Source: Salarchaeum japonicum_A (GTDB lineage: Archaea; Halobacteriota; Halobacteria; Halobacteriales; Halobacteriaceae). From it: 64,000 bases of DNA. The notes below the pieces were generated by a model. It was not told the origin of the DNA. It made no database searches and saw only the letters and a list, made by a program, of their open reading frames with translations. A program made the translations under genes and the position numbers. This document shows positions 15,995 to 23,568 of this stretch, in pieces. Where the stretch lies: the NCBI RefSeq assembly GCF_049705945.1, contig NZ_JBNAMV010000004.1, positions 496,001-560,000 on the forward strand. The letters are read 5' to 3'. The first letter of the stretch is position 1; every line of letters starts with the position of its first letter.

Positions 15995-16615
15995 TTACGC
16001 CGGGGTTGCGGAGAGGCGGTACTGCTCGAACTCACCAGTATATACCAGGATTCGATAGTAGTCTCCCTGATACTCCACGAAACGGTAGTTCTGGAACCGA
16101 TCCGGGAATGTCTCACTGCCATACCACGCCGATTCGTTCCCGGTCTGTGCATCCGTGAACAGGCGTTGTGCACGCTCTGAGAGGTTGCTGTACGCGACTA
16201 CTGTACTCGTGTTCTCGACCTCGGACGCGTTCACGCGTGAGCCGTTTGCGAGTTTGTACTGAGCGACCGCTCCCACGAACTCCCAAGACACGTTGTAGAC
16301 GGTCCCCTGGTACTGGAGCGTTGACCAGTTCATGCCGGGAGCGAGGTCATCGTTAAGGTTAGTGCGGAGCGCGGTCGCCTCCCCGTCTTCAATCGCCTCC
16401 ATGGCGAACGCCTGCGACGCGTTTGAGAGGCTTTGGAACTCCCGCGGTTCTGCCTCCTGAGTAGTCGTGTCCGTCTGCGATGGCGTCGTCGTGTCGGTTA
16501 CATCAGTCGTGTCGGGAGTGGGTTGCGGGCTCGTTGTTCCCGATGAACCTATGCCACTACAGCCTGCGAACGCCACCAGAGCGGCCACACCCAAAACAGC
16601 GAGTCGAGACTTCAT
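15995..16615 (-). CDS. Predicted secreted lipoprotein, unknown function
   Basis: A 206-residue protein. The signal peptide MKSRLAVLGVAALVAFAGC ends in a lipobox (AFAGC, Cys19). A Ser/Thr/Pro/Gln/Asp-rich linker runs to about residue 56. A globular domain follows, containing TVYNVSWEFVGAVAQY, STVVAYSNLSERAQRLF and a C-terminal FVEYQGDYYRILVYTGEF. The domain alternates beta strands with N-x-S/T sites. I do not recognise the family beyond haloarchaeal surface lipoproteins. Codon use is less GC-biased than in neighbours, suggesting recent acquisition or relaxed selection. Confidence 0.7.
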   Translation of the reverse strand: MKSRLAVLGVAALVAFAGCSGIGSSGTTSPQPTPDTTDVTDTTTPSQTDTTTQEAEPREFQSLSNASQAFAMEAIEDGEATALRTNLNDDLAPGMNWSTLQYQGTVYNVSWEFVGAVAQYKLANGSRVNASEVENTSTVVAYSNLSERAQRLFTDAQTGNESAWYGSETFPDRFQNYRFVEYQGDYYRILVYTGEFEQYRLSATPA

Positions 16616-16785
16616 ACGCGAATCCTGAATCCAGCCTTGCAAGTGTCTTGTGTCGAATATAGTCTGAAATAATAGAAACGGGGAGCCATTAGCAGCCCTA
16701 TTCTGTATCGTCGTATGTGGTGTATGGTGCGTAGCGTTTTCGGTGGTGGCGTTCCACACGCCGCGTGATGGCTGCGCGACCACCG
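16616..16785. other. Intergenic region with lipoprotein promoter
   Basis: This 170-bp gap is AT-richer than its surroundings. On the minus strand a TATATTC element at about 16653-16660 lies roughly 40 nt before the lipoprotein ATG. No RNA gene or repeat is apparent. Confidence 0.35.
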
Positions 16786-17091
16786 ATGAACGACGAGGGA
16801 GAGGAACCGGACGCGGTGACGTTCGGCATCGCGGCGGTGGACGAACACCTCGGGGACGTGGACTGGCCGGCGACCGCGTCGGCGGTCGTCGCGGCGACCG
16901 GCGACCCCGAAATCCCGTACGAGGCGAGCGGGCGGACGCTCGCGCTCTCCGCGGCGCTGGACGAAACCGGACGGGAGCGCTTCGAGTCGCGCCGCGACCT
17001 GCTCGACGCACTCCACCCTGTGTTCGAGGAGCACCGGCAGTCCGCGGGGCCGGGCATCCTCGCGTGGATTCGGAACGCCCTGCCCGTGTAA
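16786..17091 (+). CDS. Small haloarchaeal conserved protein (DUF5789-like)
   Basis: A 101-residue acidic protein. The pattern DVDWPATASAVVAATGDPEIPYEASGRTLALSAAL followed by RFESRRDLLDAL resembles the small haloarchaeal DUF5789 family, which has a beta-alpha unit and then a helix; the assignment is from memory. The C-terminus is AWIRNALPV. The start is uncertain: ATG at 16786 gives a normal acidic N-terminus, but ATG or GTG 18-21 nt upstream are also possible. Function unknown. Confidence 0.55.
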   Translation: MNDEGEEPDAVTFGIAAVDEHLGDVDWPATASAVVAATGDPEIPYEASGRTLALSAALDETGRERFESRRDLLDALHPVFEEHRQSAGPGILAWIRNALPV

Positions 17092-17102
17092 CCGTTCTCG
17101 CT

Positions 17103-17228
17103 ATGACTGTCGTCGATATCGAGTGCCCGGACTGCGGGCGTGTCGCGTCGGTGCAAAAGAACGGAATCGGCCAGTACCGCTGTGGCGAGTGCGGGCGGGA
17201 GTTCTCGCGGGACGACCTCAGTCGATGA
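17103..17228 (+). CDS. Zinc-ribbon micro-protein
   Basis: A 41-residue protein that is almost entirely one zinc ribbon: IECPDCGRVASV and then YRCGECGREFS give two C-x2-C pairs separated by 15 residues. It starts 11 nt after the upstream small gene, so both may be one transcript, and its end overlaps the convergent PfkB gene by 11 nt. Such haloarchaeal micro-proteins probably bind nucleic acid or a protein partner. Function unknown. Confidence 0.65.
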   Translation: MTVVDIECPDCGRVASVQKNGIGQYRCGECGREFSRDDLSR

Positions 17229-18249
17229 ACGCGCGGAGCGCATCGGGGTCCGCGGTTTCGCCGCGGAGCGCGTAGTGGGCGGCGCAGGCGTTCGCGAGCG
17301 CGAGCGACTCGACCCACGAACCGTCGGCGGCGCGGCCGTGCGCGAGACCGGCGCTGAATCGGTCCCCCGCGCCGGTGTAACGGACGGGGTCGCTCGTCGG
17401 TTCGTTCGGCACGAAGGCGAGCAGGTCGCGGGTGGCGGCGACGGCCTGCTCGACCTCGTGCACGACGAACGCGTCCACGCCGAGCGCGTCCCGGACGACG
17501 CGTGCGAGGGAGTCATCGTCCTCGTAGCCGGCGTCGAATTCGCCGGAGTCGTCGAATGCGTCCGCGAGGACGCGGGTTTCGGCGCGGTTCGCGCTCACGA
17601 CGACCTCGTAGCAGTCGGTGAGCGCACCGAGCGCGTCCGCGAACCCGGGAATCATTGCGGGGTCGGTGACTGTCACGTCGCCGGGGTCGACGACGAGCAC
17701 GCCGCCCTGGGGGTCGCGCTCGCGGAGTTCGCGGAGCGCGTCGGTCGCGTGCGGGAAGGACGCCCAGTTCGTCCACACCACCGCGTCGGCGGTGAGCGCG
17801 GCGTCCACGTCGGCGAGCGCGCGTTCGAGCGTCTCGAACCGCCACGTCTCGATGCCCGTGGACTCCTCGGTGAGCATCACGGCGTCGGACTCGAACTCGT
17901 AGACGTCCACGTCGGCGGGCGCGCCCATCGAGTGGGTCTCGAACGGGAGCGTTTCGAAGATGTCGTGGTCGAGATGGCCGGCGAGCGTGGTTCGGTCGCC
18001 GAGCGCGTGGAACTGGCGGGCGGCGTTCACCGCCTGGCCGCCGGGGTCGGTGGTTTGGTGGTCGACGTAGAACGACTTCGCGTCGCCCGCGGCGATGCGG
18101 CGGCCGAACGACTCGCGCGAGCGCACCGCGCCCGTCGGGTCCTCCACGGTGTACCGGCGGTCCACGCTGCCGTCGGGGAGCGCCGTCGCGGTGACGGACG
18201 CGTCCAAGAGCGGGCGGGCGTCCGCGAGGCGTCCCGTGCGTTCGTCCAT
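17218..18249 (-). CDS. Divergent PfkB-family sugar kinase
   Basis: A 343-residue kinase. The N-terminal 70 residues are unusual, with a strand-rich segment (SVDRRYTVEDPTGAVRSRESF) before the ribokinase signature TDPGGQAVNAARQFHALGD (about 66-84). The C-terminal catalytic signature RYTGAGDRFSAGLAHG lies at about 288-303, with Asp in GAGD as base. It probably phosphorylates a sugar or nucleoside, but the divergent N-terminus prevents a substrate call. It lies 29 nt downstream of a phosphoglycolate phosphatase-like gene in a four-gene minus-strand run. Confidence 0.75.
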   Translation of the reverse strand: MDERTGRLADARPLLDASVTATALPDGSVDRRYTVEDPTGAVRSRESFGRRIAAGDAKSFYVDHQTTDPGGQAVNAARQFHALGDRTTLAGHLDHDIFETLPFETHSMGAPADVDVYEFESDAVMLTEESTGIETWRFETLERALADVDAALTADAVVWTNWASFPHATDALRELRERDPQGGVLVVDPGDVTVTDPAMIPGFADALGALTDCYEVVVSANRAETRVLADAFDDSGEFDAGYEDDDSLARVVRDALGVDAFVVHEVEQAVAATRDLLAFVPNEPTSDPVRYTGAGDRFSAGLAHGRAADGSWVESLALANACAAHYALRGETADPDALRAFID

Positions 18250-18278
18250 ACGCGTCTCCGGGGCTCGGGCGGGGTTAA

Positions 18279-18956
18279 CTATTCGGCCAGCACGGCGTCC
18301 AGCGCGTCGAGGAAGCCGTCGGCGTACGCGCCCGCGACGACGTGGTCGGCGGCTTCCTTCGCGGCGTCGTCGGCGTTCGCGACGGCGTACCCCCGACCCA
18401 CGGCTTCGAGCATCTCCACGTCGTTCGCGGAGTCGCCGACGGCGACGAACTCGTCCATGGTGTAGTCGAGGTCGGCGACGAGCGACGCGAGCGCGCGACC
18501 CTTGTGCATTCCCGGGGACTTCACGTGGTACGCGAATCCCGTGTCGACGACGTGGAGGCCGTGCTTTTCGGCGATTTCGCGCAGCGGCGCGAGCGGCTGG
18601 TCGCGGCTCACCGCGACCTCGGTCTCCCGCCAGCGGTTCACGAGGTCGACCTCGCCCCAGCCCAGACTGTGGCCGCGCGCGACGTACTCGTCCACCACGT
18701 CCTGTGCGGCCTCGCGGTCGCCGTGGAAGTGGAGGCGATCACGGTCGCGGTCGTAGGAGACGCCGCCGTTCTCCGCGACGACGCGCTCCGGCACGCCGAC
18801 GAACCCGCAGAGCGCGACCGGGTACGGGAGCGCCTTCCCGGTGGCGATGACGACGGGGGCGTCCCAGTCGCGGAGCACGTCGAGCACGCGGGCGTCGATG
18901 GAGCGGTCGGCGCGGCTGAGCGTCCCGTCGATGTCGACGGCGAGCGGCGGAACCAT
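18279..18956 (-). CDS. pgp: Phosphoglycolate phosphatase (archaeal HAD family)
   Basis: A 225-residue HAD-superfamily phosphatase of the archaeal phosphoglycolate phosphatase type (Cof-like cap). Motif I is AVDIDGTLS (residues 6-14, nucleophile Asp8), motif II IATGK (about 38-42), motif III lysine in SPGMHKGRAL (about 173), and motif IV VAVGDSANDVEML (about 193-205). It would remove phosphate from 2-phosphoglycolate, a damage product of DNA repair and metabolism. Related members also act on other sugar phosphates. Spaced about 30 nt from genes on both sides. Confidence 0.85.
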   Translation of the reverse strand: MVPPLAVDIDGTLSRADRSIDARVLDVLRDWDAPVVIATGKALPYPVALCGFVGVPERVVAENGGVSYDRDRDRLHFHGDREAAQDVVDEYVARGHSLGWGEVDLVNRWRETEVAVSRDQPLAPLREIAEKHGLHVVDTGFAYHVKSPGMHKGRALASLVADLDYTMDEFVAVGDSANDVEMLEAVGRGYAVANADDAAKEAADHVVAGAYADGFLDALDAVLAE

Positions 18957-18987
18957 ACCGAACCCTGGCGCGACCGCGAGAAAAACC

Positions 18988-19722
18988 CTATGCGCCGAGG
19001 CCGCCCGCGTGGACGTACTCGAGGAACTCGTCCACGATACGGGCGTTGTACGTCCAGAACCCGTGGAACGTCTCGTCCTCCCGTTCGTGTGCGATGAGCG
19101 CGAGTTTCCGCGCGTCCCGGCCGTCCCCGTCGTACGCGACGAACCACGACTCCCGGACTTCCTCGGTGTCGTCGGTGTGGAACGTGATGTCGAGTTCCTG
19201 CTGGGGTTTCTCCCAGTCCGGGAGCCCGTACACGTGCACGTCGAGGCCGCTGTCCGAGAGCTGGGTGTAGACGTTCCACTGGTCGTCCATCTTCGAGAGC
19301 GACTGGAAGCCGACGCGGAGTTCGCCGTGGCCGACGTTGTACGCGGCCACCTCGACCTCGCGGGACGCGATTATCATGCTCCGCTTGTTGAAGGACGTGA
19401 ACGTCGTCGTGTCGTCGTGTTCGAGCACCGCGGGGTAGCTGTCGCGGTCGAAGTCGGGGTCGGAGAGGAGGCCCGACTCGAACGCGACGACAGAGTCGAC
19501 GTCGTCGAGGTCGCTCGCCGCGACCACGTCGCCGTCGTCGTGCAGCACGGCGAAGTTCGTAGGCGCATGCTCGCCGCGTGATTCCGCGACGGTCACGGTG
19601 ACGCGCTGCGGGCCGAAATAGCCGCGCAGGCGGTCGACGACACTCTCGTCCGCGGGGTCGTAGACGGTGAGCGTTCGCCCCTCGCTCTCCACGCGTTCGA
19701 CGAGCGAGCGGATAGAGTCCAT
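18988..19722 (-). CDS. DICT sensory domain protein
   Basis: A 244-residue soluble protein of the haloarchaeal DICT family (a sensory domain often paired with signalling proteins). Visible features: an N-terminal helix and strand (SLVERVESEGRTLTVYDP), FAVLHDDGDVVAAS, the central TTFTSFNKRSMIIASREVE, and WNVYTQLSDSGLDVHVYG. No DNA-binding or output domain is attached, so it presumably modulates a partner. The ATG at 19722 is preferred over GTG codons just upstream because TATAAAT lies 26-32 nt before it. Confidence 0.75.
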   Translation of the reverse strand: MDSIRSLVERVESEGRTLTVYDPADESVVDRLRGYFGPQRVTVTVAESRGEHAPTNFAVLHDDGDVVAASDLDDVDSVVAFESGLLSDPDFDRDSYPAVLEHDDTTTFTSFNKRSMIIASREVEVAAYNVGHGELRVGFQSLSKMDDQWNVYTQLSDSGLDVHVYGLPDWEKPQQELDITFHTDDTEEVRESWFVAYDGDGRDARKLALIAHEREDETFHGFWTYNARIVDEFLEYVHAGGLGA

Positions 19723-19723
19723 C

Positions 19724-19754
19724 ACCACGGTGGTAGTTCGAGAGCCGTATAAAT
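19724..19754 (-). promoter_or_regulatory. Promoter of the DICT gene with small palindrome
   Basis: On the minus strand ATTTATA (19748-19754) is at the leaderless TATA position for the ATG at 19722. ACCAC-G-GTGGT (19724-19734) directly precedes that ATG; it is short and may be chance. Confidence 0.45.
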
Positions 19755-19765
19755 CCGGGGGCTCG

Positions 19766-20860
19766 TCACGGCCGCCAGTCTCGCGTCGTGTGATTCAACC
19801 GCTCACAGCCGTCCGGCGTGACGACGACGAGGTCCTCGATGCGGACGCCCCACTCGCCCTCGCGATAGACGCCGGGTTCGACGCTGAACACCATTCCCGC
19901 TTCGAGTTCGCGGTCGTTCCCCGCCACGATGTACGGTTCCTCGTGCACGTCGAGACCCACGCCGTGACCGGTCCGGTGAACGAACTCGTCGCCGTAGCCC
20001 GCGTCCGCGATGACCGAACGGGCCGCGGCGTCGATGTCCTCGCAGGTCACGCCGGGTTCGACGAGGTCGACCGCGGCCTGCTGCGCCGCGCGCACCGTCT
20101 CGTGCGCCTCGACGTACGCCGTAGGCGGGTCGCCGTCGAACACCACAGTACGAGTCTGGTCGCTCGGATAGCGGTCGATTCGCGTCCCGAAGTCGAACAC
20201 CACCGGGTCGCCCGGTTCGATTTCGCGCTCGCCGTGATGGTGGTGGGGGAGCGCGGCGTTCGGCCCGGACCCGACGATGGTGTCGAAGGATGTGCCGTCG
20301 CCGCCGTGCGCTTCGAGGCGGTCCTCGACGTACGCCGCGAGGGCGGACTCGGTCATCCCGACGGCGTCCGCGCCGAGCGCTCGTACGTCCCGCATCGCGG
20401 CGTCGGCGGCCTCGCTCGCCCGGCGGATGGCGTCGAGTTCGGCGTCGTCCTTCCGCACGCGGAGCGCGGACAGGACATCCGTGGCGAGGCCGAAGTCGGC
20501 GTCCGGGAGCGCCGTCCGGAGGTCCATCGAGAACCGCGCCCACATCGTCTCGTCGAGGAGGACGCGCGACCCGATGTCGAGGTCGGCGGCGACCTCGCGG
20601 ACGTGTTCGATTGGGTCGTCGCCGTCGCTCCACGTGTACACGTCCGAAACCCACGTCTCGGCGCGCAACTGGTCCTCGTAGAGGGCGGGCGCGAGGAAGG
20701 CCGCGTCGTCGGGCGTGACGAACAGGAAGAAGTGGCGCTCGCCCGGGGTTTCGTGGAAGCCGCCGAGGTAGTAGAGGTTCGGACTCGGGAAGAGGGCGAT
20801 GGCCTCGTCCGCGTCGAGACGGTCTTGGCAGGCGCGGGTGCGGCGCTCGAAGGGCGTCAT
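19766..20860 (-). CDS. pepQ: M24-family Xaa-Pro dipeptidase/aminopeptidase
   Basis: A 364-residue metallopeptidase that removes residues next to proline in peptides. The N-terminal creatinase-like domain has IALFPSPNLYYLGGF. The pita-bread catalytic domain shows the metal ligands: VVFDFGTRIDRYPSDQTR (two Asp), HRTGHGVGLDVHEEP (His), VFSVEPGVYREG (Glu) and GVRIEDLVVV (Glu). All five metal ligands of the family are therefore present. Length matches the family (350-370). The ATG at 20860 is chosen because it gives the normal N-terminus. Confidence 0.88.
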   Translation of the reverse strand: MTPFERRTRACQDRLDADEAIALFPSPNLYYLGGFHETPGERHFFLFVTPDDAAFLAPALYEDQLRAETWVSDVYTWSDGDDPIEHVREVAADLDIGSRVLLDETMWARFSMDLRTALPDADFGLATDVLSALRVRKDDAELDAIRRASEAADAAMRDVRALGADAVGMTESALAAYVEDRLEAHGGDGTSFDTIVGSGPNAALPHHHHGEREIEPGDPVVFDFGTRIDRYPSDQTRTVVFDGDPPTAYVEAHETVRAAQQAAVDLVEPGVTCEDIDAAARSVIADAGYGDEFVHRTGHGVGLDVHEEPYIVAGNDRELEAGMVFSVEPGVYREGEWGVRIEDLVVVTPDGCERLNHTTRDWRP

Positions 20861-20929
20861 GGCCACGGCTTCGGAGGCCGCCACCTAAATCCGCCCGACC
20901 GGCGACGAGCTATCTCGTGCCACGTCAAC

Positions 20930-20935
20930 TATAAA
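20930..20935 (+). promoter_or_regulatory. TATA box of the hsp20 gene
   Basis: TATAAA is 36-41 nt before the ATG at 20971, implying a short leader. GGTGGTGA at about 20957-20964 is a near match to the Shine-Dalgarno sequence, supporting a leadered message, unlike most genes here. Confidence 0.55.
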
Positions 20936-20970
20936 TCCGCTGGGCGCCTTTTCAAGGGTGGTGAACAGTG

Positions 20971-21411
20971 ATGAAAAGTAGTCCCTTCGACGAGATGGAC
21001 CGCATGTTCGAGCAGATGGACCGCGCGTTCGACGACGTGCGTGCGCGCTGGAACCGCAGCGACGGTGCCGACGGAGCCGTCCCCGGGCTCGCGGGCGGTC
21101 TGACGCACGACATGAGGCACGGCCTGACGCACGACTGGCAGACCACGGACGACGCCCACACGCTCGTCGTCGACCTCCCCGGGTTCGAGCGCGAGGAACT
21201 CGACGTGTCCGTGGCGGACGGCGCCGTCGTCATCGACGCTGAACACGAGGCCGACGCGGAAACCGGTACGCGCGGACGACGCGTCCACGAGCGCCTCAGC
21301 CTCCCCGCCGACGCCGAGGTCGACGACGTGCAGGCGACCTACCGGAACGGCGTGCTCGAACTCGCGTTCGGCCGCACCCACGAATCCGGCCGCCGCATCG
21401 ACATCGCGTAG
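20971..21411 (+). CDS. Hsp20/alpha-crystallin small heat-shock protein
   Basis: A 146-residue chaperone that holds unfolding proteins. The N-terminal helix (FDEMDRMFEQMDRAFDDV) is typical of archaeal Hsp20. The alpha-crystallin domain runs from about residue 55 (DDAHTLVVDLPGFEREELDV) to GVLELAFG, and the C-terminus has an I-x-I-like anchor (RIDIA). The ATG at 20971 is chosen over the GTG directly before it because of the Shine-Dalgarno-like sequence upstream. Heat induction is expected from the family but not shown here. Confidence 0.88.
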   Translation: MKSSPFDEMDRMFEQMDRAFDDVRARWNRSDGADGAVPGLAGGLTHDMRHGLTHDWQTTDDAHTLVVDLPGFEREELDVSVADGAVVIDAEHEADAETGTRGRRVHERLSLPADAEVDDVQATYRNGVLELAFGRTHESGRRIDIA

Positions 21412-21467
21412 GCATCCCGACGCCGTCGGTCGCTACGCTTTTTCCCTCGCGCGTGGAGAGGTGACGT

Positions 21468-21716
21468 ATGTCGATTCCCTCGTCCCTCGCAACCGCGCTG
21501 AGTTCACGCCCGAAACAACTCCTCGGCGCCGGATTCGGCCTCCTCGGCACGGGCCACTTCGCGTTCTGGACGCAGTCCTCCACCGCGCTCTCCGACGCCC
21601 TCGCCGCCGGTGACTACGCCGCCGCGCTCACTCCGCTCTCCGAGTACGCCGCCGGCCACCCCGCCTACCTGCTCGCCGTCGTCGCCGGCATCGCGCTCCT
21701 CGCGTGGGCGCAGTGA
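21468..21716 (+). CDS. Small membrane protein translationally coupled to the MFS gene
   Basis: An 82-residue protein with hydrophobic segments at about residues 18-34 and 60-82, separated by a helix that is only partly hydrophobic (STALSDALAAGDYAAALTPLSEY). The stop codon overlaps the probable GTG start of the MFS transporter (GTGA), so the two are probably translated together. I do not recognise the family. Confidence 0.6.
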   Translation: MSIPSSLATALSSRPKQLLGAGFGLLGTGHFAFWTQSSTALSDALAAGDYAAALTPLSEYAAGHPAYLLAVVAGIALLAWAQ

Positions 21717-22912
21717 GTACGAGCGACTCCTCGCGGAGCTGGCGCGGCGTCACCGCCGTCGCCGCCTGGCAGGTCGTCGCGTCCGCCGCCTACTACGCCG
21801 TGTTCGCCGCGACCTCGTCGTTCCGCGACACCTACGGCCTGAGCGGGTTCGAGGTCGGCCTCGTCGTCTCCGTGATGACGCTCGGCTACACGCTCTTCCT
21901 CTTCCCGATGGGCGCGGTCGTGGACGCGTACGGCGACCACCCCGCGATGGTCGGCGGGCTCGTCGGCCTCGCCGCGGGCGCCGCCGGCGTCGCGCTCGCC
22001 GGCGCGAACGTCCCGTTGGTCGGCACGTACGGCGGCCTGCTCGTCGCCGTGTTCGTCCTCGGGAGCGCGTACGCCACCGGGATGCCGGCGACGAACCGCG
22101 CCGTCGCCAGCCGCGCCCCGCGCGGCCGGTACAACCTCGCCGTCGGCCTGAAACAGGTCGGCGTCACCGCTGGCAGCGCCATCAGCGCCGTGTTCGTCAC
22201 GAACAACGTCCTCGTTCCGACGTGGCCCGCGAGCTTCGCCGTCATCGCCGGCGTCGGCTTCCTCGCCGCCGCCGTCTACGCGCTCACGTTCGACGGCACG
22301 GGCGGGAGCGGCCGCATGGAGTTTCCCGACGTGCGCGCGCTCGCCGCGAACCGCCTCCTGCTCGTCCTCGTCCTCTCCGGGTTCTTCCTCGGCGCCGCCG
22401 TCTACACGCTCACCGGCTACACCGTCCCCTACCTCGAGGACTCCACGGCCGCGACGACCGCGGTCGCGGGCACCGTCCTCGCGATGATGCAGGTGTCGGG
22501 GAGCGCCGGCCGCATCGGCGCCGGCAGCCTCGCGGACCGCGTCCCCGGAACCGCCGCCCGCGCCAGCCTCCGCGTGCTCGCCGTCCAGATCGTCGGCGCC
22601 ACTGTGCTCCTCCTCGTTCTCCCCGCCGTCCGCGGCGTCACGATGCTCGTCGTGTTCGCCGCGCTCGGCCTCACAATCCTCGGATTCCCTGGACTCTACC
22701 ACGGCGCTGCGACCGCGCTCGCGCCCGACGGGAAGGCCGGCGCCGCGAGCGCCGCCGCCCAGATGAGCCTCAACATCGGCGGCCTGCTCGCCCCGCCCCT
22801 GTTCGGACTGGTCGCGGACACTGCCGGCTACACGACGGGCTGGCGCCTGCTCGGCGTCGGCGTCGCCGCATCCACCGTCATGGTCGTCTTCGCGCTCGTC
22901 CGCTACGACTAG
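21713..22912 (+). CDS. MFS transporter
   Basis: A 399-residue major facilitator with about 12 hydrophobic segments. The first is WRGVTAVAAWQVVASAAYYAVFAA. The loop 2-3 region GYTLFLFPMGAVVDAYGDHPAM is the MFS signature between helices 2 and 3, and an internal repeat follows after residue 200. It carries its substrate across the membrane, probably by cation coupling; the substrate cannot be told. The start is taken as the GTG at 21713, coupled to the upstream small gene; a GTG three codons earlier is possible. Confidence 0.8.
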   Translation: MSTSDSSRSWRGVTAVAAWQVVASAAYYAVFAATSSFRDTYGLSGFEVGLVVSVMTLGYTLFLFPMGAVVDAYGDHPAMVGGLVGLAAGAAGVALAGANVPLVGTYGGLLVAVFVLGSAYATGMPATNRAVASRAPRGRYNLAVGLKQVGVTAGSAISAVFVTNNVLVPTWPASFAVIAGVGFLAAAVYALTFDGTGGSGRMEFPDVRALAANRLLLVLVLSGFFLGAAVYTLTGYTVPYLEDSTAATTAVAGTVLAMMQVSGSAGRIGAGSLADRVPGTAARASLRVLAVQIVGATVLLLVLPAVRGVTMLVVFAALGLTILGFPGLYHGAATALAPDGKAGAASAAAQMSLNIGGLLAPPLFGLVADTAGYTTGWRLLGVGVAASTVMVVFALVRYD

Positions 22913-22952
22913 CGGCGACAACTATTACCGACCGCCGGCCGAGCACACGGCC

Positions 22953-23438
22953 ATGTATCGCACCGGCCACTACGGCGTCAGCCTCCTCCTGTACGCGCCC
23001 GTGCTCGCCGGCCTGCTCGCCTTCGGTCGGTCGAGCGCCGCGCTCGCCGGCCTGCTCGGCGTGCTCGCGCTCGCCCGCGTCCCGGACTGGGACCACCGAG
23101 TACCCGGACTGACACACCGGGGGTCGACGCACACGCTCGCGTTCGCGTGGCTCGTCGGCGCGCTGCTCGCCGCGGCGGCGCTCGCGCTCCCGGGTGTTAC
23201 TCCCGGCGCGCGCGTCCCGCTCGCCGCGCTCGCACTGTTCGTCGGCACGTACGGCATCACCGCGCACTTGGTCGCGGACGCGCTCACGCCGTCCGGGGTC
23301 GCGCTCTTCTGGCCGCTCACGTCGAAACGCTACTCGCTCTCCCTCACCACCGCCTCCAACCGCCTCGCGAACGCTTCACTTCTCGCGCTCGGCGTGTTCG
23401 CCACCGCGGTCGCCGTCGTACTCCCGATCCAACTCTGA
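22953..23438 (+). CDS. Membrane-bound metal-dependent hydrolase (YdjM/DUF457-like)
   Basis: A 161-residue protein with about four transmembrane helices. The family signature is present: TGHYGVSLLLYAP at the N-terminus, ALARVPDWDHRVPGLTHRGSTHTLAFAW (Asp and His residues that would bind metal, about 44-71), and AHLVADALTPSGVALFWPL (His and Asp, about 102-120). Despite the family name no enzymatic activity is established. It starts 40 nt after the MFS gene and may share its transcript. Confidence 0.75.
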   Translation: MYRTGHYGVSLLLYAPVLAGLLAFGRSSAALAGLLGVLALARVPDWDHRVPGLTHRGSTHTLAFAWLVGALLAAAALALPGVTPGARVPLAALALFVGTYGITAHLVADALTPSGVALFWPLTSKRYSLSLTTASNRLANASLLALGVFATAVAVVLPIQL

Positions 23439-23531
23439 ACCGCGTGTCGACCCCACGACTCGTACACCGTATATCGCTCTATGAAATAACCGCGGGCGCG
23501 GGTACTGGACGGACCGGGCGGAACGTTTTTG

Positions 23532-23545
23532 ACTGACTGGTCAGT
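23532..23545 (+). promoter_or_regulatory. Palindromic operator candidate before the gene at 23569
   Basis: ACTGAC-TG-GTCAGT is a perfect palindrome with a 2-nt centre, about 30 nt before the ATG at 23569. It directly follows a CGTTTTTGA element (about 23524-23532) that could be the TATA box. Such compact palindromes next to the TATA box are typical of TetR-type or other dimeric repressors. No candidate regulator gene is adjacent. Confidence 0.5.
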
Positions 23546-23568
23546 AAGTTCGGTCGAAAGCGGAGCCA

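Noticed and set aside
15850..16173. Open frame of 107 codons in the low-GC gap after dys
   Set aside because: It overlaps the lipoprotein gene in another frame and shows no haloarchaeal composition, domain or start signal.
19724..19734. ACCAC-G-GTGGT as an operator of the DICT gene
   Set aside because: Only 5-bp arms, part of the start-codon region, and easily expected by chance; kept only as a remark within the promoter entry.
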